Assembly: GCF_009208735.1 (NCBI RefSeq)
Contig: NZ_WFLJ01000005.1
Span: 1-64,000 of the forward strand
Reading direction: 5' to 3'
Source: Janthinobacterium rivuli
Lineage (GTDB): Bacteria; Pseudomonadota; Gammaproteobacteria; Burkholderiales; Burkholderiaceae_D
Length of the DNA stretch: 64,000 bases
Positions 18,622-26,867 of the stretch are shown piece by piece. The position numbers and the translations under genes were made by a program. Numbering within the stretch: position 1 is the stretch's first letter; every line of letters begins with the position of its first letter. The notes under the pieces are model-generated. The model worked only from the letters and a program-made list of their open reading frames with translations. It ran no database searches and was not told the origin of the DNA.

Positions 18622-19787
18622 TGGCGGCCGATGCGCTCGATCCGGCTGCCGGCGCCTACGCGCTGGCCCGCGCGCAACTGCTGCAAACGCCGCGGCGCTG
18701 GCTGGTGACGGGCGTGGCCGGCTTCATCGGTTCGCACCTGCTGGAAACCTTGCTGCAACTGGGCCAGGAAGTGCGCGGCCTGGACAATTTTATGACGGGC
18801 CACCGCCATAACCTGCAACTGGTGCGCGCCAGCGTGGGGGAACAGGCGTGGCGCCGCTTCACCTTCATCGAAGGCGATATCCGCGACCCGCAGGCGTGCG
18901 CGCGCGCGTGCGGCGCGCCGGCACGCACGGCCGGCGACGGCGAGGCAGACGGTGAGTCAGATTTGGCCGATGGTGGCAGCGTGGCCGAGCGCGGCCGTGC
19001 CGCTCCGGGCGGCCCCGTCGCCGTCGACTATGTGCTGCACCAGGCGGCGCTCGGTTCCGTCTCGCGTTCGCTGGAAGACCCGCTGCTGTGCCATGCCGTC
19101 AATGTCAGCGGCTTCCTGAACATGCTGGCCGCCGCCCGCGAGGCAGGCGTGCGCCGCTTCGTGTATGCCGCGTCCAGCGCCACGTATGGCGACCATCCGG
19201 CCTTGCCGAAAGTGGAACAGCACATCGGCGCGCCTTTGTCGCCGTACGCCCTGAGCAAATATGTCAATGAACTGTATGCGCAGGTGTACGCGCGCTGCTA
19301 CGCCATGCAGACGGTGGGACTGCGCTATTTCAATGTCTTCGGTCCGCGCCAGGACCCGCTGGGCGCCTACGCGGCCGTCATTCCCCGCTGGATCGCCGCC
19401 ATGCTGGACAACGAGCCCGTGCACATCCATGGCGACGGCGCCACCAGCCGCGACTTTTGCTTCGTGCACAATGCCGTGCAAGCCAATATCCTGGCCGCCA
19501 CCGGCACCGACCCGGCGGCCGTGAACCAGGTCTACAACGTGGCCGTCAACGCCCGCACCAGCCTGACGCAGTTGCACGCCACCATGCAGCAGATGTTGCT
19601 GGCCGTCCGACCGCAACACGTGCCGCAGGCGCCCCAATACGGCGAGTTTCGCGCCGGCGACGTGCGCCATTCGCAGGCGGACATCGCCAAGGCGGCCCGC
19701 CTGCTCGGTTATATGCCGACGCACGACCTGGCGCAAGGCTTGCGGCAGACTATCGCGTGGTATGTGGCGCAAGCGGGCCGGGCTTGA
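18621..19787 (+). CDS. tviC: UDP-N-acetylglucosaminuronate 4-epimerase (TviC/WbpP-like)
   Basis: Short-chain dehydrogenase-type epimerase of 388 residues that converts the UDP-GlcNAcA made by TviB to UDP-GalNAcA. Motifs are [14 protein letters not shown] (NAD binding), the SSATYGD and [11 protein letters not shown] pair carrying the Ser-Tyr-x3-Lys catalytic set, and [12 protein letters not shown]. The start overlaps the TviB stop by one base. Residues from about 94 to 128 form a Gly/Ala/Asp-rich insert between DIRDPQACA and DYVLHQAA that is unusually long for the family. The stop codon begins the 15-bp tandem repeat. Confidence 0.9.
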   Translation: MAADALDPAAGAYALARAQLLQTPRRWLVTGVAGFIGSHLLETLLQLGQEVRGLDNFMTGHRHNLQLVRASVGEQAWRRFTFIEGDIRDPQACARACGAPARTAGDGEADGESDLADGGSVAERGRAAPGGPVAVDYVLHQAALGSVSRSLEDPLLCHAVNVSGFLNMLAAAREAGVRRFVYAASSATYGDHPALPKVEQHIGAPLSPYALSKYVNELYAQVYARCYAMQTVGLRYFNVFGPRQDPLGAYAAVIPRWIAAMLDNEPVHIHGDGATSRDFCFVHNAVQANILAATGTDPAAVNQVYNVAVNARTSLTQLHATMQQMLLAVRPQHVPQAPQYGEFRAGDVRHSQADIAKAARLLGYMPTHDLAQGLRQTIAWYVAQAGRA

Positions 19788-19876
19788 GAAATAAGCTGGT
19801 AAGAAATAAGTTGACAAGAAATAAGCTGGCGAGAAACAAGCTAACAAGAAGCAAGCTGATAAGAAGCAAGCTGGCC
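19787..19876 (+). repeat. 15-bp tandem repeat, six copies
   Basis: Six contiguous 15-base units start at 19787, 19802, 19817, 19832, 19847 and 19862. The consensus is AGAARYAAGCTRRYA-like: copies 1-3 read AGAAATAAG, copy 4 AGAAACAAG, and copies 5-6 AGAAGCAAG. The first base is the last base of the TviC-like stop codon. The period is a multiple of 3, so reading through would add NKLxR pentads. The array lies between convergent genes and is a candidate variable-number minisatellite. Confidence 0.95.
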
Positions 19877-19922
19877 AGGCGTGAGGCATCCGTTGGCCGC
19901 AGCTGAGGTGGCTAAGGTCGCT

Positions 19923-19939
19923 GCGCAGGCGGCCTGCGC
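19923..19939. terminator. GC-rich hairpin between convergent genes
   Basis: GCGCAGG (19923-19929) and CCTGCGC (19933-19939) form a perfect 7-bp stem around a 3-base loop, between the TviC-like gene and the convergent spoVR gene. No T-run follows on either strand, so a role in termination is only possible. Confidence 0.3.
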
Positions 19940-20009
19940 GGGTTGCGTCCGATACCGGCCCCAGGCCCATTTGCCTTGCCTGCTATGCCTACCCGATAGA
20001 CATATAAGA

Positions 20010-20049
20010 TACGCCTGGCAGATACCCGCTACGCCTAGCAGATACCACG
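20010..20049 (+). repeat. 20-bp imperfect tandem duplication
   Basis: The unit TACGCCTGGCAGATACC at 20010-20026 recurs at 20030-20046 with one change (TACGCCTAGCAGATACC), a period of 20 bases. It lies in the 329-base stretch 19788-20116 between convergent genes. That stretch otherwise holds only the 15-bp repeat and a hairpin; I see no gene in it. Confidence 0.85.
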
Positions 20050-20116
20050 ATACCGGGCGCACAGGCTCGATATCCGTCCGGGCGCCTGCCGCTCGGCGCT
20101 CAACGGCGTTCTGCGT

Positions 20117-21625
20117 TCAGCGTGGCGTGGGCGCCGCGGTCGGCATGGGCGGCGTGGTTGATGCAGGCGGCGCAGGCGGCTCTGGGACGCCGTCGGTCTT
20201 GCTGCGGAGAACACGCGGCGTGCCGCGGAAATCGGCCGTATGCAGGGTGACGGGGCGGCGCCAGACGCGGGCGATATACGCCAGCACCTGTTCGGCCCGC
20301 TCCAGGTCGAGGCCGCGCCCATCGCGCTGGTGATCATGGCGCAGCACCAGGCTGCCATCGTCGTTGAGCAGGGTGACGGCGATGCACGGCGCGCCATAGT
20401 TGTATTTGGGCGCCAGGATGGCTTCGCGGATGGCCCGCAAGTCGCGGTTGGCCAATCGCGTTTCACCGTCGCGACGGCTCTCATGCACGAACAGGCCCAG
20501 GCGGTCAGCCAGCTCCCCGTCCAGATAGTTGCGAATAAAACTGCAGTCATCGTCGTCGTGGCAAATCTGGCGCGCCCGCGCCAGTCCTTCGCGCTCGATG
20601 ATGTGTTCCCACATGCAAAAACCCAGGTGATAGGGGTTGACGGCCAGCGCCAGCTGGTGCTCGGCCGCGTACGGGCGCACCACGTCCGAATGGGACTTGA
20701 TGGCGGACAGGTACAGGGCCGGCGGCAGAAAGTCCGCTTCGCGCAGCAGCCGCGCATGCCAGTACGAGGCCCAGCCTTCGTTCATGATCTGGCAGGCGTA
20801 TACGGGATAGAAGTAAAACGATTCTTCGCGCACGGCGAGGAAAATGTCGCGCTCCCAATCGGCCAGTTCGGGCCCGTGTTGCGCAATGAACCACAGCAAG
20901 TCGTACTCGGGCTGCGGCGGCATGAGCGGGCGCTGCGCCAGGCGTGCCCGTGCCGCGTCGTGCGCCGCCAGCGCCGCCGCTTCGCCGGGCAAGCGCCGGT
21001 AGCGCTGCGCAAAAGGATCGGCCACGCCGGTCTTGTCTTGCTTGCCTGCCACACCGGCTGGCCCGGATGGCGCGGCGTAGGGCGGGCGGTGCAGCTCGGC
21101 GTGGATGTCGACGTGTTGCTCCAGCGCCAGTGCCGCATCGAGCACGGCTTCCACCTGTTCCTGCCCGTGGCGTTGCAGCGCCAATTCCAGACGCTGCGCC
21201 CGCGCCGCGCTTTGTTCCAGGATGCGCTGGCCCGCCATGGCGCCGAAACGCAGGAACAGGGCATTGCGGCTGGCAAAATCGGCGTGGCCCAGCACGTGGG
21301 CAGTGACGAGGGTGTTTTCGGCCACGGAATTGTGCTCGGCCATGTAGGCATGGCAAGGGTCGCCGGGAAACATGACTTCAAACATATGCGAGTTGCCCAT
21401 CTTTCGATGCACGAGCTGGTGGAGGTAGCGCACGCCGAACGACCAGTGACGCATGCGCACGGGCAAGCCGTAGATGGCGATCTCGGCCATGAAACTGTCC
21501 GGCACCAGTTCGAACTCGACAGGGGTAAATTCCAGGCCCAGTTGCCGTGCCAGCGCTTCGATGCGCGCCGCGTAGTTGCCCAGGTCGCCTGGCGTTGGAG
21601 CAGGCTGCGTGTCAGCGCGCGTCAT
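20117..21625 (-). CDS. ycgB: SpoVR family protein (YcgB)
   Basis: A 502-residue soluble protein of the SpoVR/YcgB family. Its biochemical role is unknown, although the family is linked to stationary-phase and stress physiology through linkage to PrkA. Characteristic sequence includes MRHWSFGVRYLHQLVHRKMG, VMFPGDPCHAYMAEHNSVAE, and NEGWASYWHARLL. The C-terminal 30 residues are Pro/Ala/Thr-rich and probably disordered. It is the third gene of the prkA-yeaH-ycgB operon, overlapping yeaH by 4 bases (ATGA). Confidence 0.93.
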   Translation of the reverse strand: MTRADTQPAPTPGDLGNYAARIEALARQLGLEFTPVEFELVPDSFMAEIAIYGLPVRMRHWSFGVRYLHQLVHRKMGNSHMFEVMFPGDPCHAYMAEHNSVAENTLVTAHVLGHADFASRNALFLRFGAMAGQRILEQSAARAQRLELALQRHGQEQVEAVLDAALALEQHVDIHAELHRPPYAAPSGPAGVAGKQDKTGVADPFAQRYRRLPGEAAALAAHDAARARLAQRPLMPPQPEYDLLWFIAQHGPELADWERDIFLAVREESFYFYPVYACQIMNEGWASYWHARLLREADFLPPALYLSAIKSHSDVVRPYAAEHQLALAVNPYHLGFCMWEHIIEREGLARARQICHDDDDCSFIRNYLDGELADRLGLFVHESRRDGETRLANRDLRAIREAILAPKYNYGAPCIAVTLLNDDGSLVLRHDHQRDGRGLDLERAEQVLAYIARVWRRPVTLHTADFRGTPRVLRSKTDGVPEPPAPPASTTPPMPTAAPTPR

Positions 21626-22908
21626 TCCGTTGCCTCCGTATCGGCCGCTTCGTGTTGAAAAAAGGTGCGGATGGCCGCCCAGATATCGTCACTCTTGCTC
21701 AGGATGCTGCTATGCAAGGGCAAGCCCCGTCGTTCCTGTTCGGCGAACAAGCCGTGCATTTCCGTTTCCAGGCTGCGCGGCACGCCGGGCACGGTTTCCA
21801 CATAGCCCATATAGTTGAGCAAGGCGGCCAGTTCGCCCAGGGCCAGGCTGGCCGCCGCCCGGTCTTCGCTGAAATTCTCGCCATCGGAGGCATAGAACAG
21901 GTAGGCGTTGTAGCGGCCCGGCGCGTAGTGTTCCTGCAGCAGTTCCCGGCTCAGGCGAAAGGCGGTGGACGCCATGGTGCCGCCCATGCCATTGACCTGG
22001 AAGAACTCGGCCTCGGAAAATTCCCAGGCCCGTGTCGTGTGGGCGATAAAGCGCGTCTCCACGCGTGCATACTGGCGCCGCAAGCCCTGCAAGGCAAAGA
22101 AAAAGAAGGATTTGGCCAGCTTGCGCTCGGCTTGCCCCATGCTGGCCGACACGTCCAGCACGAAAAACACGACGGCATTCGTGCTGGGCCGGGGCTGCGG
22201 CAATATCTGGCGGTAGCGCAAGTCATCATTGGTGAAGGGGACGGGCTGCGCTTGCAGGGCGCGCCGCTTGATCGCTTCCTTGACGGTGCGCCGCCGGTCC
22301 AGGCGCGAACGGGCGCCATGCCGGTCCAGGCCGCTACGCACGAGCCTGATGTCATCGATCGCCCCAAGGTGGCGCGGCTGCAGATGCGGCAATTCGAACG
22401 CGTCCCACAGCCAGTCGAGGATGTCGTCGATGGGAAACTCCAGCAGCAGGCGCACCGCCCCCTCGCCATCGCCGCCATCGCCTTGCGCACCGGTCCCGCC
22501 CGCGACGGCGGGGCGCGCCGCGCGCAGGATATCGCCGGGCTGGCCGTCACCCTGGCCCGCGCCCACGCTGTTGCGCGCTGGCGCCAGGCGGAAACGCGCA
22601 TGCTCGAGCAGGCGCATCGGCACTTGCACCGTGCGCTGTTGCGGCCCGCCGATCAGATCGGGCGCGGCGATCAGCTCGGGCAAGTGCGCCTGCACGGCGT
22701 CGCGCACTTTCTGGTTGTGGCGCAGCCAGTCGCGCGCGCCACGCGAGAACAGCCCGTACCAGGGCCGGGCCAAGGCCGGCGCGGCGCCCGCCTGCGCCGC
22801 CGCGCCAGCGGAATGCACCGTGCTGGCCGCAGCCGCCGTGCCTGCGGGGGCGCCGCGTGCCGGAGCGCCATCGTGGTTGCCCTTGCCTGGCGGGGTCGTG
22901 GCGGACAT
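21622..22908 (-). CDS. yeaH: YeaH/YhbH family protein (DUF444, vWA-like)
   Basis: A 428-residue cytoplasmic protein with a C-terminal von Willebrand A-like domain containing a MIDAS-type motif (VFFVLDVSASMGQAE), typical of DUF444. The N-terminal 60 residues are Ala/Gly-rich, but the central region (QPRHLGAIDDIRLVRSGLDR) is conserved. It is always found with PrkA and SpoVR, and probably works with the kinase in a stress-related assembly. It starts 2 bases after the prkA stop and overlaps ycgB. Confidence 0.92.
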   Translation of the reverse strand: MSATTPPGKGNHDGAPARGAPAGTAAAASTVHSAGAAAQAGAAPALARPWYGLFSRGARDWLRHNQKVRDAVQAHLPELIAAPDLIGGPQQRTVQVPMRLLEHARFRLAPARNSVGAGQGDGQPGDILRAARPAVAGGTGAQGDGGDGEGAVRLLLEFPIDDILDWLWDAFELPHLQPRHLGAIDDIRLVRSGLDRHGARSRLDRRRTVKEAIKRRALQAQPVPFTNDDLRYRQILPQPRPSTNAVVFFVLDVSASMGQAERKLAKSFFFFALQGLRRQYARVETRFIAHTTRAWEFSEAEFFQVNGMGGTMASTAFRLSRELLQEHYAPGRYNAYLFYASDGENFSEDRAAASLALGELAALLNYMGYVETVPGVPRSLETEMHGLFAEQERRGLPLHSSILSKSDDIWAAIRTFFQHEAADTEATE

Positions 22909-22910
22909 GG

Positions 22911-24890
22911 CTATTCCTGCGCCAGCAAGGTGGTCACGTAGTTGAGCGCTTCGCGTGCGCTGTGGGCGTCATAGCCATATTCGTCGACCAGACGCTGTTC
23001 GACGGCGGAGATCCTGGCCCGCACGTCGTCATCGGGACGCTTGGCCGAGCCGACCAGCCGCAGCACGTCACGCCGCTGCTCGAACAGATATTGCTGGATG
23101 GCGTCGTGCAATTGCGCATGGCTGCCCAAGCCAAACGCCTCGCCCCGCTTGAAGGCGCTCATGGCCTTGCGCACCACTTCCTGCCGGAACGACTGCTTGC
23201 CCGAGTCGCTGATATGGATTTTTTCTTCCACGGCGCGCAGGAAGCGCTCGTCGGGGCGCCGCTCTTCGCTGGTGATGGGATCGCGGATCTGGCGATTGTC
23301 GAGCATGGCTTCGACTTCATCGAGATATTTGTTCAGCAAGTCTTGCGCCTCTTGCTCGAATGACACGAACAGGGCCTTGTGCACGTCGGCCTTGACCCAG
23401 CGGTTATAGAAATCCTTGCGCGTGAGCACCAGATAATCGACCCATTTGCGCTTGCGCCGCGGTTCGATGCGCGCATCGCTCTCGATGCCGTCTTTCAGGG
23501 CCAGCAGCACGTCCATGGTGGACAGGCTGTTGCGCTGGGCGGAAATGATGGCGTGCGACAGGGCATTGATGACGAAACGGGGCGACACCCCGGACAGTCC
23601 TTCGTCGGGCGACTTGTCGCGCTCGCGCATGCGGCGCAGGTCGGCAGGCTGCAAATCGTCCACGTCTTCGTTGGCGTAGACGCGCAGCTTCTTGACCAGT
23701 TCGGCCTCCTTGTCGTCGCCTTCGGGCAAGCGGCTGAGGATGGCAAACACGGCTGCCGCATGCAGCACGTGCGGATCGAGGTGCACGTCGCGGAAGGCGG
23801 GGGCGGCCGCCTGGATCAGCTTGCGGTAGATGCGCGCCTCTTCGCGGTAATTGAGCGTGTATGGCACTTGCACGATGACCATGCGGTCGAGCAGGGCCTC
23901 GTTTTCGCTTTCTTGCAGGAATTTGCGAAATTCGGCCAGGTTCGTGTGCGCGACGATGGTTTCATCGAGGTAAATCAAGGGAAAGCGCGACACCTTGACA
24001 TTCTTTTCCTGTGTCAGCGTGAGCAGCAGGTAAAGGAATTCCCGCTTGACCTTGAGGATCTCGATCATTTCCAGCATGCCGCGGCTGGCCGCATACACGG
24101 CGCCGGACCACGACCAGGCGCGCGGATCGCCTTCGTCGCCGTATTGCGCCACTTTCGACAGGTCGACCGAACCGACCAGGTCGGCCAGGTCGGCCGTGGT
24201 GGGGTCGTGCGGCGCGTACGTGCCGATGCCGCAGCGGCCCGCCTCGGACAGGTGGATGCGTTCGACGGGCATGCGCAGGAAATCGCCCGCATACTGTTCT
24301 TCCAGACGGGCGCGGCAATGGGGGCACAGTTCGCCATGCAGCTCCGCATCATAGCTGGCGCGGAAGTCGGCGCGCAGGCTGTGCGGCACCAGATGCAGCG
24401 GCGATTCATGCACGGGACAGCCGGCGATGCCGTACAGCGCGCCTTCGCTGCTGTGGCTATATTCTTCCAGTCCCCGCTTGAGCAGGATCACCATGGTCGA
24501 CTTGCCGCCAGACGGCGGGCCCAGCAACAGCAACATGCGCCGGCCCACCTCGGAACCGGCGGCGGCCGCCTTGAAGTAGGCGGCGACCCGTTCGATCGCC
24601 TCGTCGATGCCGAACAGTTCGTCGTCGAACAGGCGGCAGCGGAAACGGCCGGCGTCGTCGGTGTGGCCGTTCCAGCGCATCATGTCCCACAGGTACTGGT
24701 GCGCGCTGCGCGTCAGCAGGGCCGCGCGGCCGGGCAGGATCTGCTCGATGAAGTCGGCAAAACTGCCGCCCCAGGGACTGATGCGGTGTTTTGCCGCCCA
24801 GGCCGCCATGCCGTGCACAAAACCCGCATGCTGGCCTGCTTGTTCGCCCTCAGGCGCGTCGTCGTGGCGTGTCATACCAGGGCTCGTCAT
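22911..24890 (-). CDS. prkA: PrkA-type serine protein kinase / AAA protein (YeaG)
   Basis: A 659-residue protein with an N-terminal AAA-type P-loop (LLGPPSGGKSTMVILLKRGL) and a C-terminal PrkA kinase-like domain; E. coli YeaG has 644 residues. FADFIEQILPGRAALLTRSAH-like sequence marks the start of the AAA region, and a zinc-ribbon-like CPHC occurs in the middle. In enterobacteria this kinase acts in nutrient-stress survival. I chose the ATG at 24890 (MTSPGMTRHDD): AAGGATGGGG lies upstream, and the longer open frame to 25757 runs antisense over the divergent protease gene. First gene of the operon. Confidence 0.93.
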   Translation of the reverse strand: MTSPGMTRHDDAPEGEQAGQHAGFVHGMAAWAAKHRISPWGGSFADFIEQILPGRAALLTRSAHQYLWDMMRWNGHTDDAGRFRCRLFDDELFGIDEAIERVAAYFKAAAAGSEVGRRMLLLLGPPSGGKSTMVILLKRGLEEYSHSSEGALYGIAGCPVHESPLHLVPHSLRADFRASYDAELHGELCPHCRARLEEQYAGDFLRMPVERIHLSEAGRCGIGTYAPHDPTTADLADLVGSVDLSKVAQYGDEGDPRAWSWSGAVYAASRGMLEMIEILKVKREFLYLLLTLTQEKNVKVSRFPLIYLDETIVAHTNLAEFRKFLQESENEALLDRMVIVQVPYTLNYREEARIYRKLIQAAAPAFRDVHLDPHVLHAAAVFAILSRLPEGDDKEAELVKKLRVYANEDVDDLQPADLRRMRERDKSPDEGLSGVSPRFVINALSHAIISAQRNSLSTMDVLLALKDGIESDARIEPRRKRKWVDYLVLTRKDFYNRWVKADVHKALFVSFEQEAQDLLNKYLDEVEAMLDNRQIRDPITSEERRPDERFLRAVEEKIHISDSGKQSFRQEVVRKAMSAFKRGEAFGLGSHAQLHDAIQQYLFEQRRDVLRLVGSAKRPDDDVRARISAVEQRLVDEYGYDAHSAREALNYVTTLLAQE

Positions 24891-25143
24891 TGTTTCCCCA
24901 TCCTTGCTGTCGCTGGCGTTGCTAACGTGGCGCAGGCCCGGTTCCAGCCTGTCGGCCAAGTATACGGCGCCGCCTCTGCCCGCACGCCTGATGTCGCTCA
25001 ACCTGGAAGAGGGAACTATTTTTATCCTCGCCGGGCCCAGATGGGCGGGGCGGCCAGGCGCCGGCGCTGTTCGATCCAGATCAATACCGGCCCGCGCGGC
25101 CCGTCCACACTGGTGGTTTGCGGCGACCCACGAGGAGAAGATA

Positions 25144-26322
25144 ATGATAGGCAACGAGAATGGTTTCAGCGCGCCGCCTGGCAGCAGGGGCAGGGGGCAA
25201 AGCGCGGACGACGAGGAGGCCGTCGGCCAATTTTCCGTCCCCGGTGAAGACGAGAACGCGATCGAGAGCGCGTCCGTCTCGGACGTGCCCGACGCCCTGA
25301 GCGGCGTCAGCATGGAATTGCTGGAAATCAAGCGCAGCATCGAAGACGGCATGCGCCAGTCCATTTCCCAGGCGGGCGGCGTGCGCGCGGCCGACGCCTT
25401 CAGCGACGGCGGCAACATCCAGGGCGTGTCCATCGGCGTGGGTGACGGCGCCAGCGACAGCTCGTCCGGCGAACCGGGCTTGCCGGCCCTGACCTTGTAC
25501 GTGGCCGAACCCACCTCCGTCGACCGCGCCAAGGCCGCCATCGTGGGGGCCATGGGCGTGCGCGCCGTGGCCAGCGACAAGGTGCCCGTCAATATCGTCG
25601 TCACGGGCGTGATCGATGCGCAACCGCACCGCTTCCGCCTGCGCCCGGCGCCGGGCGGCGTGTCGGTCGGGCATTTCCGCATCACGGCCGGCACCATCGG
25701 CTGCCTGGCCGTGGGGCGCAGCGCGCCGCGCAACAGCCGCTTGATGATACTTAGCAATAATCACGTGCTGGCCAATTCCAACGGCGGCGTCTTCAACGAT
25801 TGCATCGTGCAGCCGGGCCCCATCGACGGCGGCCGCTGCCCGCAAGACCAGGTGGCCGTGCTCGAGCGTTTCGTGCCCATCAATTTCAGCGGTGGCGTGA
25901 ATTTTGTCGATTGCGCCACCGGCTGGGCCTGGCCAGACCGCGTACGTCCCGAACTGGTCTACCTGAGCGGCGGCGTGCCCGCCTACTTTCGCATCAGCAA
26001 TGCGCTGGTGGCGCCCGCGCTGGGCATGATCGTCGGCAAGTCCGGCCGCACGACGCAGTTGACGCAGGGCCGCATCACGGGCCTGGGCGCCACCATCAAC
26101 GTCAATTACGGCGGCGGCAGGATCGCGCTGTTCCAGGACCAGATCGCCATCACGGGCGTGAGCGGGGCGTTCAGCGCGGGCGGCGATTCCGGCTCGTCCA
26201 TCTGGACCTGGAACCAGCAGCGCAATCCCGTCGGCCTGCTGTTCGCCGGCGGCGGCAACATCACCTTCGCCAACCAGATGCGGCGGGTGGTGGTGGCGCT
26301 CGACATCAATCTGTACACTTGA
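25144..26322 (+). CDS. NAL1-type trypsin-like serine protease
   Basis: A 392-residue protein with no clear signal peptide. Residues 1-90 are acidic and low-complexity. Residues 91-160 form a module (VSIGVGDG ... ALTLYV ... VPVNIVVTGVIDAQ) of the kind that precedes the peptidase in NAL1-like proteins. The protease domain follows, with likely triad His207 (LSNNHVLA), Asp256 (NFVDCATG) and Ser349 (GGDSGSSIW). The ATG at 25144 has GAGGAG just upstream. It is divergent from prkA and co-directional with the small protein that resembles its N-terminal module. Confidence 0.8.
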   Translation: MIGNENGFSAPPGSRGRGQSADDEEAVGQFSVPGEDENAIESASVSDVPDALSGVSMELLEIKRSIEDGMRQSISQAGGVRAADAFSDGGNIQGVSIGVGDGASDSSSGEPGLPALTLYVAEPTSVDRAKAAIVGAMGVRAVASDKVPVNIVVTGVIDAQPHRFRLRPAPGGVSVGHFRITAGTIGCLAVGRSAPRNSRLMILSNNHVLANSNGGVFNDCIVQPGPIDGGRCPQDQVAVLERFVPINFSGGVNFVDCATGWAWPDRVRPELVYLSGGVPAYFRISNALVAPALGMIVGKSGRTTQLTQGRITGLGATINVNYGGGRIALFQDQIAITGVSGAFSAGGDSGSSIWTWNQQRNPVGLLFAGGGNITFANQMRRVVVALDINLYT

Positions 26323-26491
26323 ACGCTGCCTTGACGTGTCATGCCGCCTGTCCTGTCGCCTTGTTTGACGCTATTTTGTGCACGATGATGATCTTGCTCA
26401 AGGACCGCAGCCACGCACGGTATTGGCCGGCGAACGGTGGTGCAACGCCGGTTGGGCGGGTGTATGATGGAATGCATCAGGAGGGTGTGTC

Positions 26492-26824
26492 ATGTCAAAC
26501 AGTAAATTCGCACAATCGCCATTTGCCGTCTTCGAAGACGCCGCCATGCCGTATTTGCCGGATGAGACCGCTGGACAGGGCATGGGCCAGTACGCCCATG
26601 CCGCACCGCAGGGCCGCCTGGAAGCGGCCAGGCGGCGCAACGAGCGGGCGCTGATGGCCATCGATGGCGTGGAAGGCGTCAGTGTGGGGCAGACGCTCTT
26701 GGGCAAGGAAGCGCTCGTCGTGTACCTGCGCGACTCTTCCGTCAAGCGGCGCGTGCCCTTGCAGGTCGAGGGCTACCCGGTAGAAACGAGCATCACGGGC
26801 CAGATCGATATCCAGCGCGGCTAG
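26492..26824 (+). CDS. Small protein resembling the N-terminal module of the neighbouring protease
   Basis: A 110-residue soluble protein with a strong ribosome site (AGGAGGG at 26479-26485, 6 bases before the ATG). Its second half, GVEGVSVGQTLLGKE then ALVVYLRD, VPLQVEGYPVETSITG and QIDIQ, aligns by eye with residues 91-160 of the protease encoded 169 bases upstream, sharing the order GVS-G, AL-YL, VP, TG-ID-Q. It contains no protease domain. It could bind or regulate the protease, or be a separated prodomain. That role is an inference; no family function is known to me. Confidence 0.75.
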   Translation: MSNSKFAQSPFAVFEDAAMPYLPDETAGQGMGQYAHAAPQGRLEAARRRNERALMAIDGVEGVSVGQTLLGKEALVVYLRDSSVKRRVPLQVEGYPVETSITGQIDIQRG

Positions 26825-26848
26825 GCAGGCCTGCAGACAGGCCTGCCT
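26823..26848. terminator. Strong hairpin between the convergent small-protein and catalase genes
   Basis: GGCAGGCCTG (26824-26833) and CAGGCCTGCC (26838-26847) form a perfect 10-bp stem with a 4-base loop, extended by an A-T pair. It begins within the stop codon of the small protein gene and lies 20 bases beyond the catalase stop. There is no T-run on either strand, so it may act as a bidirectional but not classical terminator. Confidence 0.5.
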
Positions 26849-26867
26849 GGCCGGGTATTCGCCCGCC

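Noticed and set aside
23379-25247. Long open frame antisense to prkA
   Set aside because: Composition is that of a reverse-frame shadow; prkA on the other strand has full domain evidence.
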